NCBI RefSeq assembly: GCF_020905415.1
Contig: NZ_JAJJMP010000001.1
Location: forward strand, 3,855,501-3,919,500
DNA from: Myroides oncorhynchi
GTDB lineage: Bacteria; Bacteroidota; Bacteroidia; Flavobacteriales; Flavobacteriaceae
DNA length: 64,000 nucleotides
Reading direction: 5' to 3'
Part shown: one piece after another, positions 1 through 8,745 of the stretch
Numbering within the stretch: the stretch's first letter is position 1
Layout: each line of letters starts with the position of its first letter
Made by a program: the position numbers and the translations under genes
Notes under the pieces: model-generated
Databases searched by the model: none
What the model was told of the DNA's origin: nothing
What the model saw: only the letters and a program-made list of their open reading frames with translations

Positions 1-117
1 CTGTACATTAGATAACAACCCTGCTGTAACCTGTATTTTCTGAATATCTTCTACTTTAGCCTCGTAGTGCTCCTCTAGGGTAGAAAAGATATCTTTCACG
101 ATTGACAATTCATGCAT
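1..117 (-). CDS. hypA: Hydrogenase maturation nickel metallochaperone HypA (5' part only)
   Basis: The gene starts at 117 and runs off the left edge, leaving 39 codons. The translation begins MHELSIVKDI, the hallmark HypA/HybF N-terminus in which Met1 and His2 form the nickel site, and continues with an acidic helix (EEHYEAKVEDIQKIQV) typical of the family. HypA delivers nickel to hydrogenase or urease apoproteins together with HypB and carries a Cys4 zinc site further on, which lies outside the window. The start is fixed by the MHELS motif; a second ATG at 113 is out of frame. Neighbours to the left are not visible, so whether a hydrogenase operon follows cannot be said. Confidence 0.85.
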   Translation of the reverse strand, partial: MHELSIVKDIFSTLEEHYEAKVEDIQKIQVTAGLLSNVQ

Positions 118-739
118 CGCTTGATCTTTTTTAAATTCTATAAAATAAATTCTACTTTCTTAGACCTTCTTTATCTGTCTACAACGTGAAGTGATTAGTT
201 GCAGTCAAACTTCTTAATTCATTAGTGTGGATTCTCACTGAGGAAGTCAGTACTATTCTTATCGGTTCGAATAGACACTAATTACACTTTTCTTTACTAA
301 ATGCTTTAAAGTGGCATTCTCAATAAAAGTGTTTATCGACAACAACAAACAAGCTATACATCAGCTATATCCGCATTATCAACGGCACAAATGTAGAAAC
401 AGTTCCGCTACTAGAATAGCACTAATCTTGACTATTCTACCATAAAATAGGGATTCACATTTCTTTAAGAGTACTAGATAAGGGGAATGGGGAACAGGAA
501 ACAGGAAAAAGAAGAACAGAGAGCAGGAAGCACATATAATAATCCAAAACAACATCCTCAATCCACTTCCACAACGGTACGGGCGTATTACTATACGCCC
601 TCCAAACTATTCACGCCCTATCGACACTCAATCATAGATATCACATACATCCGTTTAGTATGTTCTAAAGCACAAAGAATCTCACCTATAGCCTAAAAAG
701 AAAACAAAAAAGCCGAATATCTGACGACACCCGACTCTA
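118..739. other. Intergenic region upstream of hypA
   Basis: No convincing gene here. A short ORF at 487-696 (+) has a low-complexity polar translation and no family signal. A small GC-rich hairpin (GGGCGTA at 581-587 with TACGCCC at 594-600) stands out from the AT-rich background. On the minus strand TACATTTG (read 395 to 388) matches the Bacteroidota -7 form TAnnTTTG and could serve hypA with a long leader; I see no clear -33 element. Confidence 0.4.
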
Positions 740-1357
740 CTATTTTTTCTCTCTGTACTTGTTAATTGGGATATAATCTCTAAAAGCAAAAACGACTAAT
801 AATAAGAAACCTCCTAGAATTAAATACTTCTTATTTCCCATATGTTCATAAAACTCCATCAGACGATTGCGTTTTAACTCAGGAAATGGCTTGTTCGTCA
901 CGGGATCAATAATTATAAGACCATCTAATGTCCTAATACTTTCATCATAATATTTATCATTAACACAAATTATCCTATCCTCAAGTACTATATACATTCC
1001 TCCTTTCAGATAAAGCGTTTCTAGTATACGAATATAACTAGCGTACTCCATTTTTTCTCCCAACAAAATATTGACTCCATTATCATAATCTTCATTCCGC
1101 GCTATTTTTTCTATTTCCTTGACAATCCTATTAACAGCTGGAGTATCTTTTTCAATATCTTCATTTAAACTAAAATCAACAAAAGTCATTTCTTCAATAG
1201 GAATATTTCCATCAAAAGTACATGCACCAATTCCCTCTACCATACGAACAACTATAGCACTATAAGCCTTATATGAATTAGTATAACTAAAATACCACAT
1301 ACACATAAATGGCAGTAGTGTAATACTGATCATTCCAGGTATGTAATATTTCTTCAT
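740..1357 (-). CDS. Unknown protein with a membrane segment at each end
   Basis: A 205-residue protein with no family I recognise. A hydrophobic segment at about residues 5-27 and a second at about 176-195 flank a soluble, mostly charged middle part, so the middle probably lies outside the cytoplasm if both segments cross the membrane. The C-terminus is basic (NKYREKK), which suits a cytoplasmic tail. The gene lies 16 bp downstream of another unknown membrane-protein gene on the same strand (1374-2069), so the two are probably co-transcribed and may act together. No signal-peptidase site is obvious, so the first segment is more likely an anchor than a cleaved signal. Confidence 0.6.
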   Translation of the reverse strand: MKKYYIPGMISITLLPFMCMWYFSYTNSYKAYSAIVVRMVEGIGACTFDGNIPIEEMTFVDFSLNEDIEKDTPAVNRIVKEIEKIARNEDYDNGVNILLGEKMEYASYIRILETLYLKGGMYIVLEDRIICVNDKYYDESIRTLDGLIIIDPVTNKPFPELKRNRLMEFYEHMGNKKYLILGGFLLLVVFAFRDYIPINKYREKK

Positions 1358-1373
1358 AATCTATACGTTTACC

Positions 1374-2069
1374 TTATCCGAACTTAGCATTCAAGAACTC
1401 TTCCCTTTCTAATCCTACCTTATCTACGAGATAATCAATTATCACATCCCTAAACTCCTGTTCATTCATTGTATTAGGATCTCTTCTACTCTTGAAGTAG
1501 TTTTTCTCAATCATCTTTTTGACTAACTCACCTACCGTCTCAACTTTAAACTCCTTGTCATAATCCTTAGTTACCTTATAAGCGAAAGACCAAATAACTC
1601 CTCCCACCAATGCATACAATGTGGCAAAAAACAGCAAAGCAAATAATCCTAAAAACGTAACTACAAACATAGCAGTAACATCATCCTTCGGTTTTAAGAT
1701 AGACAACTTAATCCCTAACTCCTCTTCTACCCGTTTGATATTCTCAATACGATCCTGCTTAGGAAATAATTCTTCTAATCGAGTACTCGGCTTTATATCA
1801 GACTCGTTTGTATACTTCTGAAGAACTGTTCTCAGTTTATAAAAAGCTTGTTGGGAAGTACAGTCCTCTTTCTTCTCTAGTTTAAAATAGCTAACTAATA
1901 GCTCTATCATCTCAACTACATTCCTTACTTCCGCAAGTTTCTGAGGATCTAAAGGCAAATCATATTCATTCACGAAGTCTTCAATAGCATAGTCTAAATC
2001 TTCATATTGGTCTCCTTTAAACACAAAAGGTTCTTTTACTCCCTCCATAACCAATTCATTTTTAAACAC
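1374..2069 (-). CDS. Unknown protein with one central membrane segment
   Basis: A 231-residue protein I cannot assign. The N-terminal 127 residues are polar and acidic, followed by a strongly hydrophobic stretch at about 131-158 and a C-terminal soluble tail of about 70 residues rich in Lys and Glu. The longest frame begins with GTG at 2069; an ATG seven codons later (2048) is an alternative start. The GTG start gives MFKNELVMEG. It is the upstream partner of 740-1357 (16 bp gap) in a likely two-gene operon. Nothing in the pair resembles a known toxin, transporter or sensor. Confidence 0.6.
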   Translation of the reverse strand: MFKNELVMEGVKEPFVFKGDQYEDLDYAIEDFVNEYDLPLDPQKLAEVRNVVEMIELLVSYFKLEKKEDCTSQQAFYKLRTVLQKYTNESDIKPSTRLEELFPKQDRIENIKRVEEELGIKLSILKPKDDVTAMFVVTFLGLFALLFFATLYALVGGVIWSFAYKVTKDYDKEFKVETVGELVKKMIEKNYFKSRRDPNTMNEQEFRDVIIDYLVDKVGLEREEFLNAKFG

Positions 2070-2147
2070 CTAAAATAACACTTATTCTCTTTCCCAAAAC
2101 ACAGAATCAAAAAAAGGATACTACATCTCTGTAATATCCTTTCTAAG

Positions 2148-2516
2148 TTATTCTAAGGAACAAGGAGGTGGACTCACTACTTGCACCTTGTCATTATTCT
2201 TGATAATCTCTTTTCCAAAGTCAGAAATAGTCTGTATAAGAGGAAGCAAAGTTCTTCCAAAGTCAGATAATTCGTACTCTACTCTTAGAGGAGGCTTACT
2301 AGTATACACTGTTCTAATCACAATACCATCTGCTTCTAACTCCTTAAGTTGTAAACTCAAAGTACGCTCTGTGATATTGACCAACTCTTTTCTAAGCTCA
2401 CTGTATCTCTTTTTTTCGGCAAGGTACTTTATAATTGCAGCCTTCCATTTGCCCCCTATAAACCTCATCGTCACACTTGTACTACAAGGATAATCTTTAT
2501 CATCTATACTATACAT
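2148..2516 (-). CDS. HxlR-family winged-helix regulator
   Basis: A 122-residue regulator of the HxlR/YodB type. The core motif FIGGKWKAAIIKYLAEKKRY (about residues 19-38) and the later LxLQLKELExDGIVxRTVY segment are the family recognition helix and wing. A cysteine at about position 11 (YPCS) is where redox- or quinone-sensing members of the family carry their reactive Cys. It is transcribed away from a nitroreductase gene at 2612, a common pairing in which HxlR represses the reductase until an electrophile modifies the Cys. The C-terminal tail PPPCSLE holds another Cys. Regulation by overlapping divergent promoters is described separately. Confidence 0.88.
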   Translation of the reverse strand: MYSIDDKDYPCSTSVTMRFIGGKWKAAIIKYLAEKKRYSELRKELVNITERTLSLQLKELEADGIVIRTVYTSKPPLRVEYELSDFGRTLLPLIQTISDFGKEIIKNNDKVQVVSPPPCSLE

Positions 2517-2521
2517 CAGTT

Positions 2522-2575
2522 ACTATACTTTTTGACCGTTATTGCAAATATAAATCACTATACTTAAGTTTGCAA
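2522..2575. promoter_or_regulatory. Overlapping divergent promoters of hxlR and nitroreductase
   Basis: Rightward: TAAGTTTG (2565-2572) fits the Bacteroidota -7 box TAnnTTTG, with TTG at 2542-2544 about 20 bp upstream as -33. Leftward: TATATTTG (2552 to 2545) with TTG (2575 to 2573), again 20 bp apart. The two promoters interlock. ACTATACTT occurs at 2522-2530 and 2557-2565, with a related AACTATAA near 2574, a plausible HxlR operator array. Confidence 0.55.
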
Positions 2576-2611
2576 CTATAAAAATGATAGTTTAATTTAA
2601 TACAATACAAA

Positions 2612-3214
2612 ATGAGTTTTTTAGAAATTGCTAAGAGTAGATATACCACTAAGAAATACGACCCAACCAAAAAAGTAAGCGGGGACAAAATAGAACAATT
2701 AAAACAAATCTTAAATCTTAGTCCATCGTCTATCAATAGCCAACCTTGGAAGTTCACCATCGTCGAAAGTGAAAGTGTGAAAAGCGAATTAGCTTCCCTA
2801 TCATACTTTAATGCACAGAAGATAAAAGACGCTAGTCACCTAGTGGTATTCAGTGTATTTGACAACATCGAAGCATTCGAGAACCAAAGTATCCATAATG
2901 CTCAAGAAGGTAATAAGGCTTTTTACGAAGGTTTCGTAAAACCACTGCCTGAAGAAGATATTAAAGCTTGGTTAAAAAACCAAGTATACATTTCGCTAGG
3001 TTTCTTCTTAGCATCTTGTGCTACTATGGGAATAGATGCCACTCCGATGGAAGGTATTGACAGAGTAGAGTATGATAAGTTACTTAATCCTGATGGAACA
3101 CATAAGAGCACTTTTGCCGTAGCTATCGGATATAGAGATAGCGAAGATACTAACCAACCATCGATCACACCAAAAACACGTGTAGATCAAAATACAATTA
3201 TCGAAATCAGATAA
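2612..3214 (+). CDS. NAD(P)H-dependent nitroreductase (NfsB-like)
   Basis: A 200-residue FMN-dependent oxidoreductase of the nitroreductase fold. The N-terminal RYTTKKYDPTK (about residues 9-19) and SPSSINSQPWKF (about 37-48) are the FMN phosphate and ring contacts of the NfsB/YdgI type, and VYISLGFFLASCATMGIDATPMEG (about 126-149) is the conserved second-half helix. Such enzymes reduce nitro groups or quinones by two-electron transfer in the cytoplasm. Length fits single-domain members, which act as homodimers. The divergent HxlR gene at 2516 suggests induction by electrophilic stress. The ATG at 2612 follows the predicted -7 box by 40 bp. Confidence 0.88.
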   Translation: MSFLEIAKSRYTTKKYDPTKKVSGDKIEQLKQILNLSPSSINSQPWKFTIVESESVKSELASLSYFNAQKIKDASHLVVFSVFDNIEAFENQSIHNAQEGNKAFYEGFVKPLPEEDIKAWLKNQVYISLGFFLASCATMGIDATPMEGIDRVEYDKLLNPDGTHKSTFAVAIGYRDSEDTNQPSITPKTRVDQNTIIEIR

Positions 3215-3888
3215 TCACAAGGCAAGCTATTAATCACAGCTTGCCTTTCTTTTTTGCTTTTGCAAAAACAAGACTTGGGGCTCAAAAATCACCTCCTGTC
3301 AAAAACAAGTTTTTACTTTTTAAATCCTCCGTTATTTTGTATATTGCTCCACTCAAAATATTTCTATTATACTAGAAATCAGTATTCTTATCTCGTAAGA
3401 ATTAAACATCTTATCCCTCACTCCCATCTATTTTAATCTTATCTCACATTTGTGTTACTGAAACTCCTATGTAATTTCATCTGAAAGCACACAGATAGCA
3501 TCGTGTATCCATAGTGACTCCATTAAAAAGCTTGTTTTAATGGAGTCACTATGGACTCACCCGAACCGAAATAGCAAAAAAACAGCTATGGGTGCAATAA
3601 AAATAGAGAAATTTTGATCTTGGAGATTTGACCTTGAAGATTGGTCAGAAAATAATAGCGAATTTTTGAATTCCTATAGCACAAAGATACAAATTCAAAT
3701 TTAAACTTTTCACTACACCCTTACGGATTCATTTTAAGTCAACAAATTAAATACTGAAAACACAACAGGCAAATTAACTTATAACCTTAAGCTAACGTAT
3801 ATTTCGGTTTATGAAGCAAATTGTAATTGGAGTAAACCTATCTTTTTTACTTTCTGAGAAAATACTACTTTTGACTCAAAACTAAATT
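3215..3888. other. Intergenic region with hairpin and short tandem repeat
   Basis: No credible gene. It holds a perfect 19-bp inverted repeat (3510-3553, separate entry) and an imperfect 14-bp tandem pair, GATCTTGGAGATTT at 3616-3629 and GACCTTGAAGATTG at 3630-3643. An ORF at 3254-3436 has no family signal and a T-rich composition typical of non-coding DNA here. Confidence 0.5.
3510..3553. repeat. Perfect 19-bp inverted repeat
   Basis: CATAGTGACTCCATTAAAA (3510-3528) is followed by a 6-base loop AGCTTG (3529-3534) and by its exact reverse complement (3535-3553). There is no T-run after either arm, so it is not a typical intrinsic terminator. It lies about 300 bp after the nitroreductase stop and 336 bp before the next gene. 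Confidence 0.9.
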
Positions 3889-4281
3889 ATGTCAAGAAGC
3901 TTTATCACTTTTTTACTTTTACTTTTTTCTGTCGTTGGCTTTGCCCAAAAAAACACAGAAGGAAAGATGACTGTTTATGAAATCACTTACCTCAATGGAA
4001 AACAAATTAGCAAACAAAAATTAATGCACAAAGCGACTTTGCTCTATGAGGCGTCAGAAGATTATTACTATATCGATGGCGAAAGAGAGGATGGCTTAAA
4101 AACAGGTATTCCCCTTTTTTACACCAAGACCATTAAGAAAACAAAATACTATAGTTACGATGATACTGCATTTAGCAAAACATCAGAGAGCAACAATCTC
4201 GTTGTTTTTAAATCAGAGCAAATCACAACCGACTCTAATGAGAAAGAATACTTAGAGATCAGATTAGAACTTACAAAATAA
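3889..4281 (+). CDS. Small secreted protein of unknown function
   Basis: A 130-residue protein with a clear Sec signal peptide: MSRSFITFLLLLFSVVGFAQ, with cleavage likely after FAQ at about residue 20. The mature part of about 110 residues is rich in Tyr, Lys and Thr, has no Cys, and shows beta-type alternation (KMTVYEITYLNGKQISKQKL). This is the style of small periplasmic or outer-membrane-associated proteins common in Flavobacteria, but I recognise no family. It stands alone, followed by an intrinsic terminator at 4288. Confidence 0.7.
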   Translation: MSRSFITFLLLLFSVVGFAQKNTEGKMTVYEITYLNGKQISKQKLMHKATLLYEASEDYYYIDGEREDGLKTGIPLFYTKTIKKTKYYSYDDTAFSKTSESNNLVVFKSEQITTDSNEKEYLEIRLELTK

Positions 4282-4287
4282 TCCAAA

Positions 4288-4325
4288 CAAAAAGTCAAGG
4301 TAGTGAACCTTGACTTTTTGTTTTT
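4288..4325 (+). terminator. Intrinsic terminator after the small secreted protein
   Basis: CAAAAAGTCAAGGT (4288-4301) pairs perfectly with ACCTTGACTTTTTG (4307-4320) around a 5-base loop, followed by a T-run to 4325. It begins 7 bp after the stop at 4281. Confidence 0.9.
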
Positions 4326-4640
4326 GTCTAAATCTTACATTCGGTTTTATAGTACTACTTCTTAGATGACCTTTTGAAGTCATCAATAGCGTTATACAAA
4401 AAACTCTACTAGCCAAAAAGACAAGACTAGCCATTCTTTAAAACCATACTTCAGTAGATGGCACTTCCAAAAAAACATCTTCTCACCTCCCATAAGACCA
4501 AATAACACTCTTTTAAGCAACTATATCCTTTCAGGCAACACTTTGCTTATACTAGAATAAATTAAAGCTTAAAACAACCCAAATCTAAACAACAAGAACA
4601 AAAGCTATTAAAAAAGTTTTTTTCAGTTGATCTTACGGGA
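4326..4640. other. Intergenic, C-rich and G-poor on the plus strand
   Basis: Nothing gene-like. The part from about 4440 to 4610 is poor in G on this strand, similar to but milder than the block at 5.9-6.5 kb. A short A-run/T-run pair (AAAAAAGTTTTTTT near 4611-4624) just beyond the stop of the MarR gene may act as its terminator on the minus strand. Confidence 0.35.
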
Positions 4641-5132
4641 TTACTTCCCCGCAACATCGTTACTTAAAACTGACTCTTCACTATTCTTTTCAAAAAGCGT
4701 TTTCAGATTCAAATCGACTATCGGACGATATGGACCTAATGCGTCAAAAAAAGTAGTGTCAACATTGTGGACTACTACCAACGCTTTTTGTAAAAGCTCT
4801 ACTCCATTTGGGGTTAAGTTAATGACTTTTGCTCTTGTATCTACAGGGTGGTTTTTGCGCTTAATAACCTTCTTTTCTTCAAGGGTACGAAGCACTTTTG
4901 ACACCATCATTCGGTCTGTATTACTGTGATTCGCTATATCTATCTGTGTTACATTTTGGTTCTCTTTTGACAACAAACCTAAAGCAGACATTAAAACAAA
5001 CTGAGTATGGGTAATGTCTAAATTATCCAACTCTCTCTTCATACCTCTCTGCCATAACATAGTTACTTGCCATAACAAATATCCCGAACTTTCCTCAGGT
5101 GACTTAAACGGAAACTCTACTACCTCACTCAT
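4641..5132 (-). CDS. MarR-family transcriptional regulator
   Basis: A 163-residue winged-helix regulator. The N-terminal dimer helix (SSGYLLWQVTMLWQRGMKREL, roughly residues 15-35) leads into the MarR DNA-binding core: ITHTQFVLMSALGLL, the recognition helix around SNTDRMMVSKVLRTLEEKKVI and the wing HPVDTRAKVINLTPNGVEL, whose DxR motif is family-typical. MarR proteins are dimeric repressors released by small phenolic or oxidised ligands. The C-terminal 25 residues are longer than in minimal MarR proteins. The DinB-like gene 5205-5720 lies upstream on the same strand with a 72 bp gap, so they may be linked, but no obvious target operon is adjacent. Confidence 0.87.
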   Translation of the reverse strand: MSEVVEFPFKSPEESSGYLLWQVTMLWQRGMKRELDNLDITHTQFVLMSALGLLSKENQNVTQIDIANHSNTDRMMVSKVLRTLEEKKVIKRKNHPVDTRAKVINLTPNGVELLQKALVVVHNVDTTFFDALGPYRPIVDLNLKTLFEKNSEESVLSNDVAGK

Positions 5133-5204
5133 ATATACTTTTATATTATTTATAATTTACACAATATTAGTAAAAAACTAACTTACTACTACAATTTACG
5201 AATA

Positions 5205-5720
5205 CTACTGCTGATCTCTTTCTTTTTTCTGTCTTAAGTGATGCGTCCAGTGCATAGGTATTAATCGAAACCACTCCTTAGCATCTAGATAACCAAAGCC
5301 GGGGTGTGGTGTTTTACCACCCAAATCACTTGCTAGTAATTCGCTCCAAACTTTCATCATCTCAAGCACCTTTTCCAATCCCTCTTCCACTTCCTTTTTA
5401 CTACTTGGTGCAACAGGAGTATACTCATCCGAAGCAGGCACTTTTATCTTCACAGGAGGAAACTTACCTAATATAGTATAGACCATAAATCCCTTAAAAT
5501 TCTTTCGCTTATCAGCATTGTTTTTACTCTCTACACAAACCTCAATTTGCTTTCCATGAAACTGCAGTGTAGAATTAATTAGGTGTAAATAAATCTGTCC
5601 TATAGACCAATCATCTGCAGCGCCATTCTCAGTTATTTCTTCTTCAGAATACCCTTTTAGAGCCTCAAACCATACTTTATACTCCTTTTTAAACTCCTCC
5701 AAAATTTTCTCTATAGCCAT
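5205..5720 (-). CDS. DinB-like (four-helix metal-binding) protein
   Basis: A 171-residue protein from the ATG at 5720; the frame extends upstream to 5783, but that extension is AT-rich and unlike protein. The pattern is DinB/YfiT-like: an initial helix (EEFKKEYKVWFEAL), then WSIGQIYLHLINSTLQFHGKQIE with a histidine in the expected metal position, and a final PMHWTHHLRQKKE helix with the last His pair. DinB-fold proteins bind divalent metal and include thiol-S-transferases for bacillithiol, which fits an organism with bshA (54033). The substrate is unknown. A second DinB-like gene lies at 56062. Confidence 0.7.
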   Translation of the reverse strand: MAIEKILEEFKKEYKVWFEALKGYSEEEITENGAADDWSIGQIYLHLINSTLQFHGKQIEVCVESKNNADKRKNFKGFMVYTILGKFPPVKIKVPASDEYTPVAPSSKKEVEEGLEKVLEMMKVWSELLASDLGGKTPHPGFGYLDAKEWFRLIPMHWTHHLRQKKERDQQ

Positions 5721-7286
5721 CACATTAAAATTATTGTTGCTGCAAATATAATAATCACGACTACAATAATCAATACAAAACAAACAAATATTATATATTT
5801 TTTATATAAATATTAATATTCAGCCACTTACATTAATCATATAAAGTTTAAATACAATACACTTTAAGTGAATTAAAAAAACATCATCCACAAAAAAAGA
5901 ATCATATAAACTTCTATAAATAAGTAAATACCACATAACAGATACACCTGAAAAAGACTGCCATTATGACAAAATAGAAACCTAACTCATCTGCCCTATT
6001 TATGACAACACAAATAACACCTCTCTTAATACATACCTTAAATCACTTAAAGTAAGGCTTTATATAATCTACATAACTAAAACAAAACACTCTTGTCAAA
6101 AAACCTTATAACAACCCTTAAAAACAACACCTTTTACCACCACTCCCTCATTCTCAATTCTATAAATACACTCCTATACACACTTCATACCTTCGTATAT
6201 CTCACTCCTCTCCTTTCTCCTATTCCTATATAATAGTACATATAAAACAACACACAATCCGATCAAAACACCCTGACAAAAAACCAAACAACCAATGCTT
6301 AAAACACACTCAAAAGACATTAAAAAACCAGACATAAATAGTCCTTTTTACACAGATTAAAAGCTACACACTTCTCTCAAAAACACATTCAAAAAAACTA
6401 CCACACCTACTAATCCTCCACATAAAATTGATCAATTCAACCAAACAAGTTCAGATCTACCACACTCAAAACTCATTTTAACCAACATAAAACATCAACT
6501 AAAAAACTAAATAATGAAAAAATAAATTATAATTATTACAATCTAAAAATATCCATATAACAAAACACTTTAAACAACTATAACGACTAACTAAGAAATA
6601 GCTCTCGGCCCTACTTCATAAAAAAGACAACAGAACTTCTACTATTCTTGACACAAAAGCAACTTAAATACCATTATAGCATTTACAAAAAAACCATATC
6701 ACTTATAAACGTAATTGCAAAAAAGACGTATAAAAACATAAAAATAAAGAGTAGATAGAAAAGAGTAAAACTGAAAATAGTAGGTCAAGAAGTGTCAATA
6801 AAACAATGACTTCTTTTGACATTGAGCAATAATAAAAAAGTAAGAAAGATGAAGTGAGTAGCTTCTCACTAAAATTGTAAAAAACAAAATAGGAGATAAT
6901 AAAATACGATTTTCAGTTAGTCAGATAATATCTTTTCTAGATTTAATTATCCTTAATATTAGGAATAAACCTTTGCATAAACAAACTATAAAATACGATA
7001 AAAGACAAGTGAATTGTTTTAAAAAGCTATAAGCACATAAGTGCTTAATAGATATAACAACTATCATACAAAGCTAGTTATACTCTAAAAAGCACTTTAT
7101 ATTACGTCAATAGTAAATATATCTATAATAACACCATAATGCTTCTACAGAGCATAAAGCATTATATATAAGACAATTACCTAATAAATACGCATTAACG
7201 CAAGAAAACAATGCAAATTAGAGATATAAGCAGACAGGGTATTTACTTATATATAAGGTATACAACACAGCTAAACTCAAAGAATA
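5721..7286. other. Long non-coding stretch with extreme C-over-G bias
   Basis: 1.57 kb without any open frame of note. From about 5900 to 6540 the plus strand is nearly free of G (by hand count 15 G in 6061-6540, none in 6121-6180) while C remains common. After about 6700 the bias reverses towards purines. Stop codons occur in all frames. I see no tRNA, terminator or repeat; TCAAGAAGTGTCA near 6784 and TGACTTCTTTTGA near 6806 form a poor hairpin. Confidence 0.6.
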
Positions 7287-7595
7287 TTACTTCTTTTTAG
7301 TTAGTAAATACTTGTTCCCTACCCAAAAAATCAAGTGGACAAAGACTAGTCCTATTACTCCATACATTATAAAAAACAGGTATACTCCGAGATCAACCAT
7401 ACCACATCTATTACTTGAAAACTCATCCATTGGATATAATCTTTCAACAAAAATAGGGGGTAAAACAACCATCATAATAAACAATAAAGGAAGAAACAAT
7501 GCATATCTCCACCCCTTAATCCCCTTCTTATAAAAGAAGATATATCCTATAATTTGGATGATTAAAACAAGGATTAAACTTATAATAGGCGTCAT
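7287..7595 (-). CDS. Small integral membrane protein of unknown function
   Basis: A 102-residue protein from the ATG at 7595; an upstream GTG at 7616 would add seven polar residues and is less likely. Three hydrophobic segments are visible: about residues 4-21 (PIISLILVLIIQIIGYIF), 30-48 (ALFLPLLFIMMVVLPPIFV) and 68-92, with a Lys-rich tail KYLLTKKK. No conserved motif or family is recognised. It follows the G-depleted non-coding block and is not clearly in an operon with the esterase gene upstream (7717), 121 bp away. Confidence 0.55.
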   Translation of the reverse strand: MTPIISLILVLIIQIIGYIFFYKKGIKGWRYALFLPLLFIMMVVLPPIFVERLYPMDEFSSNRCGMVDLGVYLFFIMYGVIGLVFVHLIFWVGNKYLLTKKK

Positions 7596-7716
7596 ATTAC
7601 AATCATTTATACACACAAAAATACGACAATTAACATCATAATTAACCCCCTAAAATCATTGATAGTCATAAAAAAAGCTACCCATATAGAGTAGCTTAAA
7701 TGTATTTATATTCATC

Positions 7717-8574
7717 TTATTTAGAGAAATAAGTCTTGGTATATATCTTTTGAAATGCGTTATTCACCGCTTGATGGATCACCGTTGAGTGTATTTCTTG
7801 AGGTAGATAGTCAAAGTGAGACTTGATATTCTTGTTCTTTTGAAGCGTCTTATACAGTTGCTCACCGTATTCATACATCTTCACATCCTCTTCCTTATTA
7901 GGCACCCCGACATATACATTCACAGGCTGTTTGATCTTCTCTAATAGACAAGTATGTGTCTTATCTAATAACTTCTCATCACCCCACCATAGACTAGGAC
8001 TGATAATGATATAGTTTGTAAATAGGTAAGGATGATATTCTAACACATACGTAGAATATAACCCTGCTAATGACTCTCCTATTACAGTACGAGTACTATT
8101 CCCTTTATAATTCTTCTCAATATAAGGAATCAACTCTGACTCTAAGAATGCTGTATACGCCTCAGCTCTACCATACTCTGGGAACATATCTTTCTTAAAG
8201 CCTGATTTCTCCACAAAGTTTAGATTATCAACTGCGAAAGTCATATCCTTTCTACGGTTAATCGTCTCTATACCAACGATAATAGAGTTGGGAAAACGCG
8301 CTATCCAAGGCTGTGAATTAAAGCGTACTAACCCCGCTAGATGCACGAAGTCTTCCTCTACTCCTCCGTCTAAGATGTAGACTACAGGGTATTTAATCGT
8401 GTCATTAGCACTATAATCAGGAGGTAATACTACATTAATAATTCTATTTTCACTTAATACAGTAGAGTATAATTCATCCGTTGTACCTAGTACAAGTGGC
8501 TTGCTTTTAGTCTGACTTATACCTGATATACCAAGTAATAATACTGTCGTTACTAATAACGTTTTTATATTCAT
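7717..8574 (-). CDS. Secreted alpha/beta-hydrolase, probable ferri-siderophore esterase
   Basis: A 285-residue esterase with a Sec signal peptide (MNIKTLLVTTVLLLGISGIS, cleavage about 20-22). The esterase-D/IroE-like fold is indicated by YPVVYILDG (about 62-70), the nucleophile elbow GESLAG (166-171, Ser168) and a late QEIHS segment (about 259-263) that should supply the catalytic His. Relatives (IroE, BesA, YbbA) hydrolyse trilactone siderophores to release iron; others act on different esters. The neighbouring TonB-dependent siderophore receptor at 9461 supports the siderophore reading. The gene is monocistronic or nearly so, transcribed away from the receptor. The exact substrate is inferred, not shown. 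Confidence 0.75.
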   Translation of the reverse strand: MNIKTLLVTTVLLLGISGISQTKSKPLVLGTTDELYSTVLSENRIINVVLPPDYSANDTIKYPVVYILDGGVEEDFVHLAGLVRFNSQPWIARFPNSIIVGIETINRRKDMTFAVDNLNFVEKSGFKKDMFPEYGRAEAYTAFLESELIPYIEKNYKGNSTRTVIGESLAGLYSTYVLEYHPYLFTNYIIISPSLWWGDEKLLDKTHTCLLEKIKQPVNVYVGVPNKEEDVKMYEYGEQLYKTLQKNKNIKSHFDYLPQEIHSTVIHQAVNNAFQKIYTKTYFSK

Positions 8575-8745
8575 AAAGATTGTTTTGGTTAGTTTATTGC
8601 CTCCAAAGATAGAAAAATCATTAAGCTACAAACGTTTTTTTACACCAAAACACCCTAAAAATAGTATACTAATAGTTAGATACTATAGGCAGTACTACTC
8701 TATTTGCATTATTAGAACATCTATTGGTATGATTAGGACAATACA

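Noticed and set aside
240..280. tRNA-like CGGTTCGAATAG at about 259
   Set aside because: Resembles a T-loop but no acceptor, D or anticodon arms can be formed around it.
487..696. 69-codon frame on the plus strand before the first membrane-protein operon
   Set aside because: Low-complexity polar translation, no family signal, located in the leader region of hypA.
3254..3436. 60-codon frame after the nitroreductase gene
   Set aside because: Composition of non-coding DNA; starts inside T-rich sequence; no homology pattern.
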